Assembly: GCF_000255295.1 (NCBI RefSeq)
Contig: NC_017030.1
Span: 3,844,001 to 3,908,000 of the forward strand
DNA length: 64,000 nt
Origin: Corallococcus coralloides DSM 2259
Lineage (GTDB): Bacteria; Myxococcota; Myxococcia; Myxococcales; Myxococcaceae
Direction: 5' to 3'
In this document: positions 15,305 through 24,414 of the stretch, in pieces
Layout: every line of letters begins with the position of its first letter
How positions within the stretch are numbered: position 1 is the stretch's first letter
Notes under the pieces: model-generated
Seen by the model: only the letters and a program-made list of their open reading frames with translations
Told to the model about the DNA's origin: nothing
Database searches by the model: none
Program-made: the position numbers and the translations under genes

Positions 15305-18019
15305 ATGGGCGATCCGCTCTCGCACCTGCTGCCGACGAAGCTCTCTCCGCCGCGGACAGCGTCGGTGCTCGTGTCGCGGAGCGCGGCGCTCCGGAAGATT
15401 GAACGGGGTGTCGGCGGCACGCTCGTGCTGGTGACGGCGCCGCTGGGCTCGGGCAAGACGACGCTGCTGACGCAGTGGTACCGCGAGGTGGGCGGGTCGC
15501 GGTTGCTCGCGTGGCTGTCGCTCGACGAGCGGGACAACGCGCCTGAGCGCTTCTTCTCCTATCTCGTCGGGGCCATCCGCCGCGCGGCGCCGGAGTTCGA
15601 CGCCTACATCGCGAGCCAGCTGGACGCGCAGGTGGCGCCCCCGCTCGACCATGCGACGACGGTGGTGCTGCGGAGCCTGTGGAACCTGGGGCGCGAGCTC
15701 GTCGTGGTGATTGACGACTTCCACGTGCTGCGGGAGCGCTCGCTGGTGCGGGCCTTCTCGTACCTGCTGGACCACGCGCCGCCGCATGTCCATTGGATCG
15801 TCTCGTCGCGCAGTCCGCCGGAGCTGGACCTGGCGAAGCTGAAGCTGACCGAGCAGTTGGTGACGCTCGACGGCCGCGACCTGGGCCTGGATGGGGGGGC
15901 CATCCACGAGCTGGGCCAGCGCCTGTGCGGCGCCGCGCTCAAACCGGAGGACGTGGAGTACCTGCGCACGCGCACCGAGGGCTGGGTGGCCGGCGTGAAG
16001 CTGGCCCTGCTGACCGCGGGCGAGCACGCCAGCGTGAGCGACGCGCTCCGCAAGGCCGTCGGCTCCAACCACGACGTGGCGAGGTACCTGGCGGACGTGG
16101 TGTTGCGGGAGCAGACGGAGGAGGTGCACGCGTTCCTGGTGCTGAGCTCGGTGGTGGACCGGCTCAACGGGGAGCTGTGCAACGCGCTCCTGGGCATCAC
16201 CCAGGGGCCGGCGCTCTTGGCGGAGCTGGAGCGGGCGCAGCTGTTCATCCAGTCGCTCGACACGCAGCAGCAGTGGTACCGCTACCACCCGCTGTTCCTC
16301 GACTTCCTGCGCACGCAGCTCGCGTGCACGTATGGCGACCGCATCCCCCGGCTGCACCGTGCGGCGAGCGCATGGTTCGCCGAGCACGCGCTGCCGGACG
16401 AGGCCCTGACCCACGCGTTCGCTTCCGGGGACCGGAGCTGGTGCCTGGAGCTCACGGCCCGCTGCGCGGAGGCGTGGATGCGCGAGGGCGAGATTGCCTC
16501 CGTGCTCCATTGGACGGCGAAGCTGACGGCGGAAGAGACCTTCCACTCGCCGGCCATCTGCGTGGCGCGCATCGCGTGCCTCATCCTGTCCCGCGGCTTC
16601 GCGCCGGCCTCCCTGGCATTGCAAGACGCGCAGAGCCGGCTCCAGACGGCCGCGGCCGACCCGGAGCGCGAGCGGCTGGCGCGACAGCTCTCCCGGCTCG
16701 CGCTGCTGCACGCCGTCCTGTCGGACTCGGCACCGGCGTCTGACATTGAGTTGGAGGCGTCACCGGGGGACGAGGACCCGGACGTCTTCATGGCGGGCGC
16801 GGTGCTGGCGGCGAAGGCCTACCAGGCGCTCCGGCAGAACCGGTTCGATGCGATGCGCCGGCTCGCGTCCGTCGCGCGCGAGACGCTGGCGGGGCTGAAC
16901 AACCCCTACATGGTGGGTTACACGGACGTCCTCATCGTGCTGGCGGACCGGGCGCAGGGGCACATGAAGGACGCGTCGGACCGGTGCGAGGCGGCGTTCG
17001 AGCGCGCAAGCCGCGGACGGCGCAACCCGGTGTGGGTGAACGCGGCGACGGCGCTGGCCAACACCCGTTACGATCAGAACCGGCTGGATGAAGCCGAGGC
17101 GCTCTGCATCGAGGTCCTCCCGCTGCTGTCACAGGCGGCGGTGTTCGAGACCTTCGCGGTGGCCTACCTGGTGCTGGCCCGCCTCAAGGCAATCCGAGGG
17201 AAGTACGCGGAGGCCTGGCAGCTCTTGGACTACCTGCACAGCGTGCTCGAATGCGGGCACCAGACGCGCTTCCTGGCCCATGTCTGCGGCGAGAAGATCC
17301 GCCTGTCGCTGGTGGAGCAGTCCCCCGCGAGGATGAAGGCGGTGGCGCGGGAGTTCGACCTGGGCGAGCGCATGCGCCGGGGCGAGTGGAGCGAGCGGCG
17401 CTTCTACGACGAGACCTGGGAGCAGCTGGGGGTGGCGCAGGCGTGGGTGCTGATGGCGAAAGGGCGGCACGACCGGGCACACGGGCTGTTGGAGACGCTG
17501 CGGGCCAGCGCGCATGACGCGGGCTGCGTGGCCCGGGAGACGGCGCTGCTTGCGGCGCTGGCGGTGTGTCATTGGCGCGCGGGAGACCCCGCGGCGGCGT
17601 TCGCCGCGGTGAACCGGGGGTTCGCGCTGGTGCCCCGGTTCGGCTTCAGCCGGGGCGTGTTCGACGAGACGCCGGGCTTGCAGGAGGTCATCGTCGCGGC
17701 GGCCACGCAGCGCAAGCTGAGCCACGTGCTGCCAGCGCGCTACACCGAGCGGTACCAGGACCTGCTGTCCCTGGGCCCCAGCGGTCCCGCCGGAATCACG
17801 CCCCTGCCCAGCGCGCCGCTGGAGCCGCTGACCGAGCGGGAGCTCCAGATGCTCAAGCTCCTGGCCCAGGGGCTGAGCAACCAGGAGATCAGCGAGCGCT
17901 CCAACGTGGCGCTCTCCACCACGAAGTGGCACCTGCGCAACGTGTTCTCGAAGCTCGAGGTGACGACGCGCACCGCGGCCATCGTGAAGGCGCGGGAGCG
18001 GCTGGCGCGGAACCTCTAA
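15305..18019 (+). CDS. MalT/LuxR-family ATP-dependent transcriptional activator
   Basis: A 904-aa STAND-type regulator starting at MGDPLSHLLPTKL, the usual MalT-family opening. The Walker A motif is APLGSGKTT (45-53) and a Walker B-like strand is LVVVIDDFHVL (~133-143). The middle ~450-800 is helical repeats of TPR type. The C-terminal LuxR HTH is LTERELQMLKLLAQGLSNQEIS (~840-861) plus STTKWHLRNVFSKL. The protein should bind ATP and an inducer and activate promoters with a LuxR-type domain. The target is unknown. It is divergent from the di-haem cytochrome gene, and its stop overlaps the convergent small gene by 4 bp. Confidence 0.9.
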   Translation: MGDPLSHLLPTKLSPPRTASVLVSRSAALRKIERGVGGTLVLVTAPLGSGKTTLLTQWYREVGGSRLLAWLSLDERDNAPERFFSYLVGAIRRAAPEFDAYIASQLDAQVAPPLDHATTVVLRSLWNLGRELVVVIDDFHVLRERSLVRAFSYLLDHAPPHVHWIVSSRSPPELDLAKLKLTEQLVTLDGRDLGLDGGAIHELGQRLCGAALKPEDVEYLRTRTEGWVAGVKLALLTAGEHASVSDALRKAVGSNHDVARYLADVVLREQTEEVHAFLVLSSVVDRLNGELCNALLGITQGPALLAELERAQLFIQSLDTQQQWYRYHPLFLDFLRTQLACTYGDRIPRLHRAASAWFAEHALPDEALTHAFASGDRSWCLELTARCAEAWMREGEIASVLHWTAKLTAEETFHSPAICVARIACLILSRGFAPASLALQDAQSRLQTAAADPERERLARQLSRLALLHAVLSDSAPASDIELEASPGDEDPDVFMAGAVLAAKAYQALRQNRFDAMRRLASVARETLAGLNNPYMVGYTDVLIVLADRAQGHMKDASDRCEAAFERASRGRRNPVWVNAATALANTRYDQNRLDEAEALCIEVLPLLSQAAVFETFAVAYLVLARLKAIRGKYAEAWQLLDYLHSVLECGHQTRFLAHVCGEKIRLSLVEQSPARMKAVAREFDLGERMRRGEWSERRFYDETWEQLGVAQAWVLMAKGRHDRAHGLLETLRASAHDAGCVARETALLAALAVCHWRAGDPAAAFAAVNRGFALVPRFGFSRGVFDETPGLQEVIVAAATQRKLSHVLPARYTERYQDLLSLGPSGPAGITPLPSAPLEPLTERELQMLKLLAQGLSNQEISERSNVALSTTKWHLRNVFSKLEVTTRTAAIVKARERLARNL

Positions 18020-18276
18020 CCGCGCTCGTCCTTGACCGTCGCGGCGTTCAAGAGCCGGGTGGGATCCTTGTTGGCGAGCGACACCAGGCCGGCAATCTCC
18101 TCGACATGCCCCTCCCTGGCGCAGAAGACAATGGCGCCCAGGAATCGGTCGGTGGGATGCGAGACCTGGCTCAGCTGCGCGAGCACCGGTTCCACCTGGT
18201 CGCGTCCGAACTTCCGCTCGATTTCAGCGACGCGGTCCGCGTGATTGAGACCGTATTCCTGCGTGTTGCGTGGCAT
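18016..18276 (-). CDS. Small hypothetical protein in TPR operon
   Basis: An 86-aa soluble, charged, helical protein starting at MPRNTQEYGLNHADRV with an AAGGAGG ribosome site. I recognise no family. It begins 10 bp after the stop of the TPR membrane protein on the same strand, so the two are almost certainly co-transcribed. Its single Cys is in AIVFCAREGH. Confidence 0.65.
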   Translation of the reverse strand: MPRNTQEYGLNHADRVAEIERKFGRDQVEPVLAQLSQVSHPTDRFLGAIVFCAREGHVEEIAGLVSLANKDPTRLLNAATVKDERG

Positions 18277-18286
18277 CCGTCCCTCC

Positions 18287-19171
18287 TTACGCCGCGCGGG
18301 AAAGCCCCCGCCGCTCCAGGAAGGCTTGCAGCTCGGGCCACCGGGCGGAGAGGAACTCGAAGTCGCCGGGGCGCACGGGCCGCAGGGCCGCCAGCGCGGC
18401 ATCGATGGCCGCCGCGTGGCCCGCCGGGTCCAGGGCGTCCAGGGCGAAGGCCCGGAGGAGCTTGAGCCGGCGTGCGTCCCTCCCCACCAGTGCATCCGCT
18501 TCGCCCGCCCGCGCATCCAGCGCGGCCACGGCGGCGGCAGGGTTGCCTTCGCGGCAGAGGAGCGCGACCTCCGGCAGCAGCGCGTAGATGGGGGGCAGAT
18601 CGCCGTTGCGCTTGCGTCCCTCCTCCAGCCAGGCGCGCGCGGAGGCCAGGTCGCCTTGCGTGAAGCGCGCCATGGAGATCAGGCCCGGCATCCACCGGTA
18701 CATCGCCGGGACGGCGCTCCGGAGCTTGCCGGAGCGCTCCGCCGAACCGAAGAGCTCCAGCGCGCGCCCGGTATCCCCCATCGCCAACTGGCATTGACCC
18801 ATCATGGCGACCGACACCGCCCGCTGTGCCCCCTGCGTGGCTCGGCGGGCGGCCTCCTCGAAGCGGCGGGAGGCTTCCTGTTCGTCCCCCGCGCTGAAGA
18901 AGGAGACTCCCTGGTGGTACGCCTCCGCCCAGCGACGGAGCCGCCAGTAGAAGAAGGCGAACAGCGTCAGGAAGACCGTGATGAGAAGCGGGATGAAGAA
19001 CCGCGGCCCGCCCAGGGCCTCCCGAGCCGCCTCCTCGCCGCGGCTGACGGCGAAGAAGTTGTAGGCGACGAGGAAGATGCCGATCCAGACCGCCCATGCG
19101 ACGACCCGGTGGGGCGCGACGAATGGAAAGGGTTTGAGGTGGGACTCTTTGGGCAGGGGCAGTTCGTTCAC
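18287..19171 (-). CDS. Membrane-anchored TPR-like protein
   Basis: A 294-aa protein with two membrane helices at ~25-43 and ~59-76 (VVAWAVWIGIFLVAYNFF; FFIPLLITVFLTLFAFFYW). Helical repeats follow from ~85 to the end (HQGVSFFSAGDEQEASRRFEEAAR; MGDTGRALELFGSAE; QGDLASARAWLEEG), with the W/L/A pattern of TPRs. The repeat domain is probably cytoplasmic and scaffolds partners. It is translationally close to the 86-aa gene downstream. Confidence 0.75.
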   Translation of the reverse strand: MNELPLPKESHLKPFPFVAPHRVVAWAVWIGIFLVAYNFFAVSRGEEAAREALGGPRFFIPLLITVFLTLFAFFYWRLRRWAEAYHQGVSFFSAGDEQEASRRFEEAARRATQGAQRAVSVAMMGQCQLAMGDTGRALELFGSAERSGKLRSAVPAMYRWMPGLISMARFTQGDLASARAWLEEGRKRNGDLPPIYALLPEVALLCREGNPAAAVAALDARAGEADALVGRDARRLKLLRAFALDALDPAGHAAAIDAALAALRPVRPGDFEFLSARWPELQAFLERRGLSRAA

Positions 19172-19304
19172 GGGACCTTCACCCTAACACCCCCTGGCCC
19201 TCCGTTCAGTCACCCGACTTTCTCGCGAAGGGGGTGAGGGAAATTCCGCCCGGATTTCGTTGATGGGCCATCACCCCAACCCCAGACGGGGAAGGAGATG
19301 GACC

Positions 19305-20174
19305 ATGAGACTCCGGAAGCAGGCACACACGTGGACGGGCGCGGCGCTCGCGCTGCTCCTGCCAGCGGCGGCGCTGGCGAACGAAACCCATGTCTACGGC
19401 ATCGCCAACTTTGGCGGCGCGGGGCAGTGCAATGCCGAATCGCACCCCGTGCATACGAAGACGGCGGCGGAGTTCGCCAGCTACTTCAACTCCCTCAAGA
19501 GCTCCGGACACTGGTCGGATGTCCAAACCATCAACAACGCGGGCGCGCGCGCGGACATCTGGACCGACGCCTCGAAGGCGGCCGCGGTCGACGCGAAGGA
19601 CACCCAGGCCAATGTCGGCGTGGACGACGCGAACGTCCTCTTCGTGCACACCCACGGCGGCCACAACGAGTCGGCCCTTCGCAGCTGGCTCGTGATGGGG
19701 AACAACGTGGATGAGTGCTCCGCCGTCACCGACACCCACATGCGCCTGGGAAACGGCAAGCTGAACATCGCCGTCGTGAAGGCCTGCCAGTCTGGCGACT
19801 TCCAGGTCTGGAAGCAGGGCGGGTACCAGACGCTCGTGACACCCTCCAGCGGCTTCAGCATGTGGAATGCCTTTCACGGTGACTCGGCGTGCGGCAACTT
19901 CGTGAAGCGTTACGTGAGGCGCTACGTGGCGCACTCGCGGGTCGATGGCGTGGGCGAGAACTGGATTGACGAGGCCTACAGATGGAGAGCATTCAAGAAC
20001 AACGACGACTGCCCGGTGTCCATCGTCTTCGGCGCAACCGAGGCGCAGAGCGTGGCGATGTACGAGGCCGGCGGCTGGAATGACCGCAAGAACACCGGCA
20101 GCAAGGTCGGCTCCAACATCGCCTACGTGGGGGGCTGCGACCCCGACAACGGGCAGAAGCTGCCCGACGAGTGA
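19305..20174 (+). CDS. Secreted DUF6345 protein with caspase-like His/Cys pair
   Basis: A 289-aa protein with a GAAGGAG site before the ATG and a signal peptide (WTGAALALLLPAAALA). I place it in the DUF6345 family from its overall pattern. Two segments look like clan CD (caspase/gingipain-fold) catalytic blocks: a hydrophobic strand into NVLFVHTHGGHNES (His117-Gly118) and another into LNIAVVKACQSGDF (Ala160-Cys161). Clan CD enzymes place His-Gly and Ala-Cys after such strands. Extracellular cysteine peptidase activity is therefore possible but inferred. A lipoprotein gene follows after 41 bp and is probably co-transcribed. Confidence 0.7.
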   Translation: MRLRKQAHTWTGAALALLLPAAALANETHVYGIANFGGAGQCNAESHPVHTKTAAEFASYFNSLKSSGHWSDVQTINNAGARADIWTDASKAAAVDAKDTQANVGVDDANVLFVHTHGGHNESALRSWLVMGNNVDECSAVTDTHMRLGNGKLNIAVVKACQSGDFQVWKQGGYQTLVTPSSGFSMWNAFHGDSACGNFVKRYVRRYVAHSRVDGVGENWIDEAYRWRAFKNNDDCPVSIVFGATEAQSVAMYEAGGWNDRKNTGSKVGSNIAYVGGCDPDNGQKLPDE

Positions 20175-20215
20175 CCGCCGCCGCCACCGACTTCGATCAG
20201 AAAGAACGAACCGCC

Positions 20216-21106
20216 ATGAAAAGCCATCTGCTCATCCGATTCCTGACCGTCCTGCCGCTCGCCGCCGCCTCTGGCTGCGACAGCGGTGCCTTCATGGATC
20301 CCGCCGCCGTCACCACCCAGTCCGCCCGGGCGACGGTCGGCTTCATCTTTGACTCCACGGCCATCGCCACGCCGCCCACGGGAGGACTCCCCACCACGCT
20401 GCTTCCCAGCACCGCGTTCGGTGACGCCGCGCTGCAGGGCTCCCTGGTGGGAACAACCGAGCCCTTCACCCAGACGGGTGCGCTGGGCTCCCGCGCGGAG
20501 CTGGAGTCCCAGTCCTGGAAGCTGGAGCGCGACCCGTCCGAAGGCCAGGTGCTGGTGCTGAGCAAGGTAGCCAGTGGCCCGAGGACACCGCAGGAGCCCG
20601 CGCTCTTGCAGCGCAACGCCCTGGCCCGCCTCCAGCGCTGGGGCATTCCCACGGCGGAGCTGGGGGAGGTGCGGCAGGTGAAGTCGTTCACCCAGCGCGA
20701 GGAGAACGGCGTCGTCGCAGCGCCCACGCTCCACCGCCACAAGACCTTCGTGCTGCGCGCCATCAATGGCATCCACGTGGAGGGCCACCGCGCGGTGGTC
20801 TCCCACGGGCCGGATGGCAGCTTCCAGCGTGCGCTCATCAGCTGGCCGGCCCTGGCCCGTTCGGGTCACCTGCTCCGGACGCGGCTGACGACGGCGCAGA
20901 TCGAACAGCGGGCGCGCGAGGCACTCCAGGCGGAGGGAGAGACCGCGGGGGACGTGCACCTCTCCTGGAAGTACGTGCCCACCCAGCTGAGCACGGGCGA
21001 GTGGGCACTGACGCTCCAGGTGTCCGCCGAGATGCCCCCGGTCACTGGCACGACGAGCACCGAGGAGCCTCGCGTCATCGACGTGGACGTGAGCGCCATC
21101 CCCTGA
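20216..21106 (+). CDS. Hypothetical lipoprotein partner of the DUF6345 protein
   Basis: A 296-aa lipoprotein starting at MKSHLLIRFLTVLPLAAASGCDSG, with Cys21 as the likely lipidated residue. The mature chain is beta-rich and contains segments such as FVLRAINGIHVEGHRAVVSHGPDGSF, reminiscent of the propeptide-like domains that accompany extracellular peptidases (conserved G-x-V-EG-). I would not name it. Tight spacing after the DUF6345 gene suggests the two act together outside the cytoplasm, possibly as enzyme and inhibitor/chaperone. Confidence 0.65.
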   Translation: MKSHLLIRFLTVLPLAAASGCDSGAFMDPAAVTTQSARATVGFIFDSTAIATPPTGGLPTTLLPSTAFGDAALQGSLVGTTEPFTQTGALGSRAELESQSWKLERDPSEGQVLVLSKVASGPRTPQEPALLQRNALARLQRWGIPTAELGEVRQVKSFTQREENGVVAAPTLHRHKTFVLRAINGIHVEGHRAVVSHGPDGSFQRALISWPALARSGHLLRTRLTTAQIEQRAREALQAEGETAGDVHLSWKYVPTQLSTGEWALTLQVSAEMPPVTGTTSTEEPRVIDVDVSAIP

Positions 21107-21256
21107 CGGCACCCAGGCAAGCGAACGCATTCGTCTGACAAACGATGACGCATGCGCTGCCGGGGTAATGTCCGGCGCCGCCTCCCATTGCCAATACTCC
21201 GCGCCACGCCAGCACGTCAGCTGGCTGCAAGGGATTGGCAAGAGGGGGGCGGTCGC

Positions 21257-23542
21257 ATGAAGAAGGCATTCACTCCGTTGGTGCTCGCGCTCGCAGTGTC
21301 ACTGCTGGCGAGCTGCTCGGATTCCTCGAAGGACACCGGCTCGGTCCGGTTCGCTGTCTCCGCCCACCAGGCGCTCGCCCCCAACATCCTCTACGTCCTG
21401 GTCACCTCGGGCGGCCCGGACATCCCCACGGTGACCGTGGAGCTGACTCCGACCCACGGCGTGTGGGGCGGCGTCATTGGCAACATCCCCGCGGGCTCCG
21501 ATCGCGTCTTCGTGGCCCAGGCCTTCGACCTCTCCGGCAACCTGAGCTTCGAAGGGATCGTCACGGGAGTCACCATCACCGCCAACCAGAGCACCCTGGT
21601 CGCCATCGCCCTCCAGGAGCTCAACCCGCCGCCTCCCTTCGACAATGAGGCGCCCATCATCGACTCCCTGGTGACGTCCTCCACCTCCGTGGCCGCGGGG
21701 GGCTCCATCTCCCTGACCGCCACCGCGCATGATCCCAATCCGGGCGATACCCTCTCCTACGCCTGGAGCGCGACCGGGGGCGCCTTCTCCGATCCCTCGG
21801 CCGCTGCCACGTCGTGGACCGCGCCTGCCTCCATGGGCATCCAGACCCTGACCCTGACCGTGACGGACTCGCGGGGCCTGGCCTCTAGCGTCTCGCTGGC
21901 GGTCAACGTCACCGCGGACGGGGAGGGGGAGGCGGAGCTGTCCATCTCCTTCAACAGCTCCCCCGTGGTGGACGCCCTCAGTGCCATCCCCACGAACCTG
22001 GCCGTAGGGCAGACGACGACTGTCTCCGCCTCGGCTTCCGACCCGGACGGTGACAGCCTTTCCTATGCCTGGAGCGCGTCCTGTGCCGGTACCTGGGACC
22101 AGGCCTCCTCCAGTACTGCTCAATTCACGCCTTCGGCCCTGCCCGCGGGTGCCTGTAACAACTGCCGTCTGACTGTCACCGTCACCGATGGGCGCGGCGG
22201 ACAGAACACCGGCACCGTCGCGCTGTGTGTCAGCGACACGCCCCCGGCCAATCACTTCCCTCCCGCCATCATCCGCTCCTACCGCTCCTCGGACACGGCC
22301 TCATCGGGCCAGGAGTTCGCCTACGAGGTGAATGCCATCGATCCGGAAGGTTCCGCGCTCACCTTCTCCTGGGAGGCCACCGCCGGCTGGCTGGAGCTGT
22401 CGTTCAGCGATCCCTTCCGCAGCCGCGTCACCTGGACGGCTCCTTCCTGTGCCAGCGCTCCTCCTTCCATCACCGTGACCGTCACCAATGCGTTCAACCT
22501 GACCGACACCCAGACCTTCACCGCGACGGGGCTGCCGGCCTGCTCGGGGAGTTGGGCCCTGACGGGCTCCCTGTCGGGGCCTCGCTCCGACCAGAGGGCC
22601 GCGCTGCTGCCCAACGGCAAGGTGCTCGTCGTGGGAGGGCTCGCCTCGGATACCGACTACCTCGCGACGGCGGAGCTGTACGACCCGGCCATGGGGACCT
22701 GGAGCAACACAGGCTCCATGGCGGAAGGGCGTTGGCAGTTCACGGCGACCTTGCTGCCCGATGGCAGGGTGCTCGCCGCCGGGGGGCTCAACTCCAGCGG
22801 CTTCCTCGCGACGGCGGAGCTGTACGACCCGGCCACGGGCACCTGGAGCCCCACCAGCTCCATGGCTGAACCTCGCTCCAGCCAGACGGCGACGCTGCTC
22901 CCCGATGGGAGGGTGCTCGTCGCGGGGGGCAGTGACGTTCCCAGCGCGCCCCCGACGGCGGAGCTGTACGACCCGGCCACGGGCACGTGGAGCTACACCG
23001 GCTCCATGGCGGAGTGGCGTCGGAATCACACGGCGACGCTGCTGCTTGATGGCAAGGTGCTCGTCGCTGGGGGATTCGTTACGGCCGGTGGCAGCACCCG
23101 GACGGCGCAGCTGTATGACCCGGCCACGGGCACCTGGAGCAACACCGGCTCCATGACTGAAGCCCGCGCCTTTCAAACGGCGACGCTGCTGCCCGATGGC
23201 AGGGTGCTCGTCACGGGGGGCGTGGACGAGTTTGTCTCCAGTCTCGCGACGGCGGAGCTGTACGACCCGGCCACGGGCACCTGGAGCCCCATTGCCCCCA
23301 TGCTCGAACGTCGCGCCCTCCACACCGCGACGCTGATGCCCGGTGGCAGGGTGCTCGTCGTCGGGGGCCGGTTTCCGCAATTGTACGACCCGGCCACGAG
23401 CACCTGGATCCCTGCCGGCACCATGGTCGTACCGCGCTCGGACCAGTCCGCGACGCTGCTGCCCGACGGGCAGGTCCTCATCGCGGGGGGGTGGGGGGGC
23501 TCCCTCGGGTACCTGTCATCGGCGGAGCTGTACACACCCTGA
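21257..23542 (+). CDS. Surface lipoprotein: Ig-like domains plus Kelch propeller
   Basis: A 761-aa lipoprotein with lipobox LLASC (Cys19). Residues ~25-125 form an N-terminal domain with the motif GVWGGVIGNIPAG, then three Ig/PKD-like domains with repeated DPNPGDTLSYAWSA-type and GACNNCRLTVTVTDGRGGQ segments. From ~435 to the end are six or seven Kelch repeats of ~48 residues (TATLLPDGRVLVAGG ... TAELYDPATGTWS), forming a beta-propeller. The first ~430 residues are homologous to the lipoprotein at 54574-56520, which ends in DUF1566 domains instead. The likely role is adhesion or ligand binding at the cell surface. Confidence 0.85.
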   Translation: MKKAFTPLVLALAVSLLASCSDSSKDTGSVRFAVSAHQALAPNILYVLVTSGGPDIPTVTVELTPTHGVWGGVIGNIPAGSDRVFVAQAFDLSGNLSFEGIVTGVTITANQSTLVAIALQELNPPPPFDNEAPIIDSLVTSSTSVAAGGSISLTATAHDPNPGDTLSYAWSATGGAFSDPSAAATSWTAPASMGIQTLTLTVTDSRGLASSVSLAVNVTADGEGEAELSISFNSSPVVDALSAIPTNLAVGQTTTVSASASDPDGDSLSYAWSASCAGTWDQASSSTAQFTPSALPAGACNNCRLTVTVTDGRGGQNTGTVALCVSDTPPANHFPPAIIRSYRSSDTASSGQEFAYEVNAIDPEGSALTFSWEATAGWLELSFSDPFRSRVTWTAPSCASAPPSITVTVTNAFNLTDTQTFTATGLPACSGSWALTGSLSGPRSDQRAALLPNGKVLVVGGLASDTDYLATAELYDPAMGTWSNTGSMAEGRWQFTATLLPDGRVLAAGGLNSSGFLATAELYDPATGTWSPTSSMAEPRSSQTATLLPDGRVLVAGGSDVPSAPPTAELYDPATGTWSYTGSMAEWRRNHTATLLLDGKVLVAGGFVTAGGSTRTAQLYDPATGTWSNTGSMTEARAFQTATLLPDGRVLVTGGVDEFVSSLATAELYDPATGTWSPIAPMLERRALHTATLMPGGRVLVVGGRFPQLYDPATSTWIPAGTMVVPRSDQSATLLPDGQVLIAGGWGGSLGYLSSAELYTP
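22600..23540 (+). repeat. Kelch-coding tandem repeats
   Basis: Degenerate ~145-bp DNA repeats coding for Kelch blades share blocks around GCGGAGCTGTACGACCC and GGCACCTGGAGC. The similarity is high enough at the DNA level to allow recombination between blades. Confidence 0.7.
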
Positions 23543-23558
23543 GCGATGAGGAGTCCCG

Positions 23559-24344
23559 TCACGCGGCCACGAAGCCGTGGCCGCGGACCTTGTCCGGCGT
23601 GGTGCCCGTCATCCGCCGGAACATCGCGATGAAGGCGGAGGCGCTGCTGTAGCCCAGGTCGAGCGCGATGGCCTCCACCGCGTGTCCCTGCTCCAGCATC
23701 GCGAGCGCCTTCACCACGCGCAGCCGCTGGCGCCATTCGCTGAACGACAGCCCCAGGTGCTGCTGACAGCGCCGCTCCAGCGTGCGCTCCGTGGTGTGCA
23801 GCGCCTTGGCCCATTCAGCCAGGGAGCGCTCATCCTCCGGGTGTTGCTCCAGCGCCGTGAGGATTGGCTGCAGGAGCGGATCATCGGACATGGGCAGGTA
23901 GCTCCCATGGGCGGGAGCCAGCGCCAGCTGGTCGATGAGCACCCGGAACAACCTGCGCTCGGCGCTGGTGCGTGGCTGCGCCAGCTCGTGCGTGCGCAGG
24001 TGCTCCATCAGGGACTTCATCAGCGGGCTGACCGCCATCGCGCACGCCGTCCTGGGCAACCCCCGGCACCACGCGGGGTCGAGGTAGAGCGAGCAGTGGC
24101 TTGCCTCGAAGCGGTTCATGCCCCGGTGCTCCAGGTCGGGCGGCAGCCAGATGCCGTACTGCGGAGGAGCGAGGTAGTGGCTGCCCGCCAGCTTGAGCTC
24201 CATCACCCCGCTGTAGGCGTAGACGAACTCCCCCCAGGGATGGCGGTGACGCGGATAGGCCGCCGCCGCGGGCAGGTTCGCCGCGCGGAAATACACGGGG
24301 TGTGGAAGCTTTGAGGTGAAGGGAACTTGCAGCTGCTTCGCCAT
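23559..24344 (-). CDS. AraC-family transcriptional regulator
   Basis: A 261-aa regulator. The N-terminal cupin-like sensor (~15-110) includes PRHRHPWGEFVYAYSG and LPPDLEHRGMN. The C-terminal double HTH (~165-255) has SLAEWAKALHTTERTLERRCQQHLG, then LGYSSASAFIAMFRRMTG and P-KVR. This matches the AraC/XylS family of 'cupin + HTH' sensors. It is divergent from an EamA exporter across a 70-bp gap, so it most likely controls that exporter and itself. It ends 16 bp from the convergent Kelch lipoprotein. Confidence 0.9.
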   Translation of the reverse strand: MAKQLQVPFTSKLPHPVYFRAANLPAAAAYPRHRHPWGEFVYAYSGVMELKLAGSHYLAPPQYGIWLPPDLEHRGMNRFEASHCSLYLDPAWCRGLPRTACAMAVSPLMKSLMEHLRTHELAQPRTSAERRLFRVLIDQLALAPAHGSYLPMSDDPLLQPILTALEQHPEDERSLAEWAKALHTTERTLERRCQQHLGLSFSEWRQRLRVVKALAMLEQGHAVEAIALDLGYSSASAFIAMFRRMTGTTPDKVRGHGFVAA

Positions 24345-24414
24345 GGCGGCTTCTCGGGATGGGTTGTCGGAATCTCGCTATATCCATCCGCCCCGTCAGC
24401 CGCAGGATGAAGTC

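Noticed and set aside
22600..23540. Regularly spaced repeats that might look like a CRISPR array
   Set aside because: The repeats are in frame, degenerate and code for Kelch blades; no spacers or cas genes are present.
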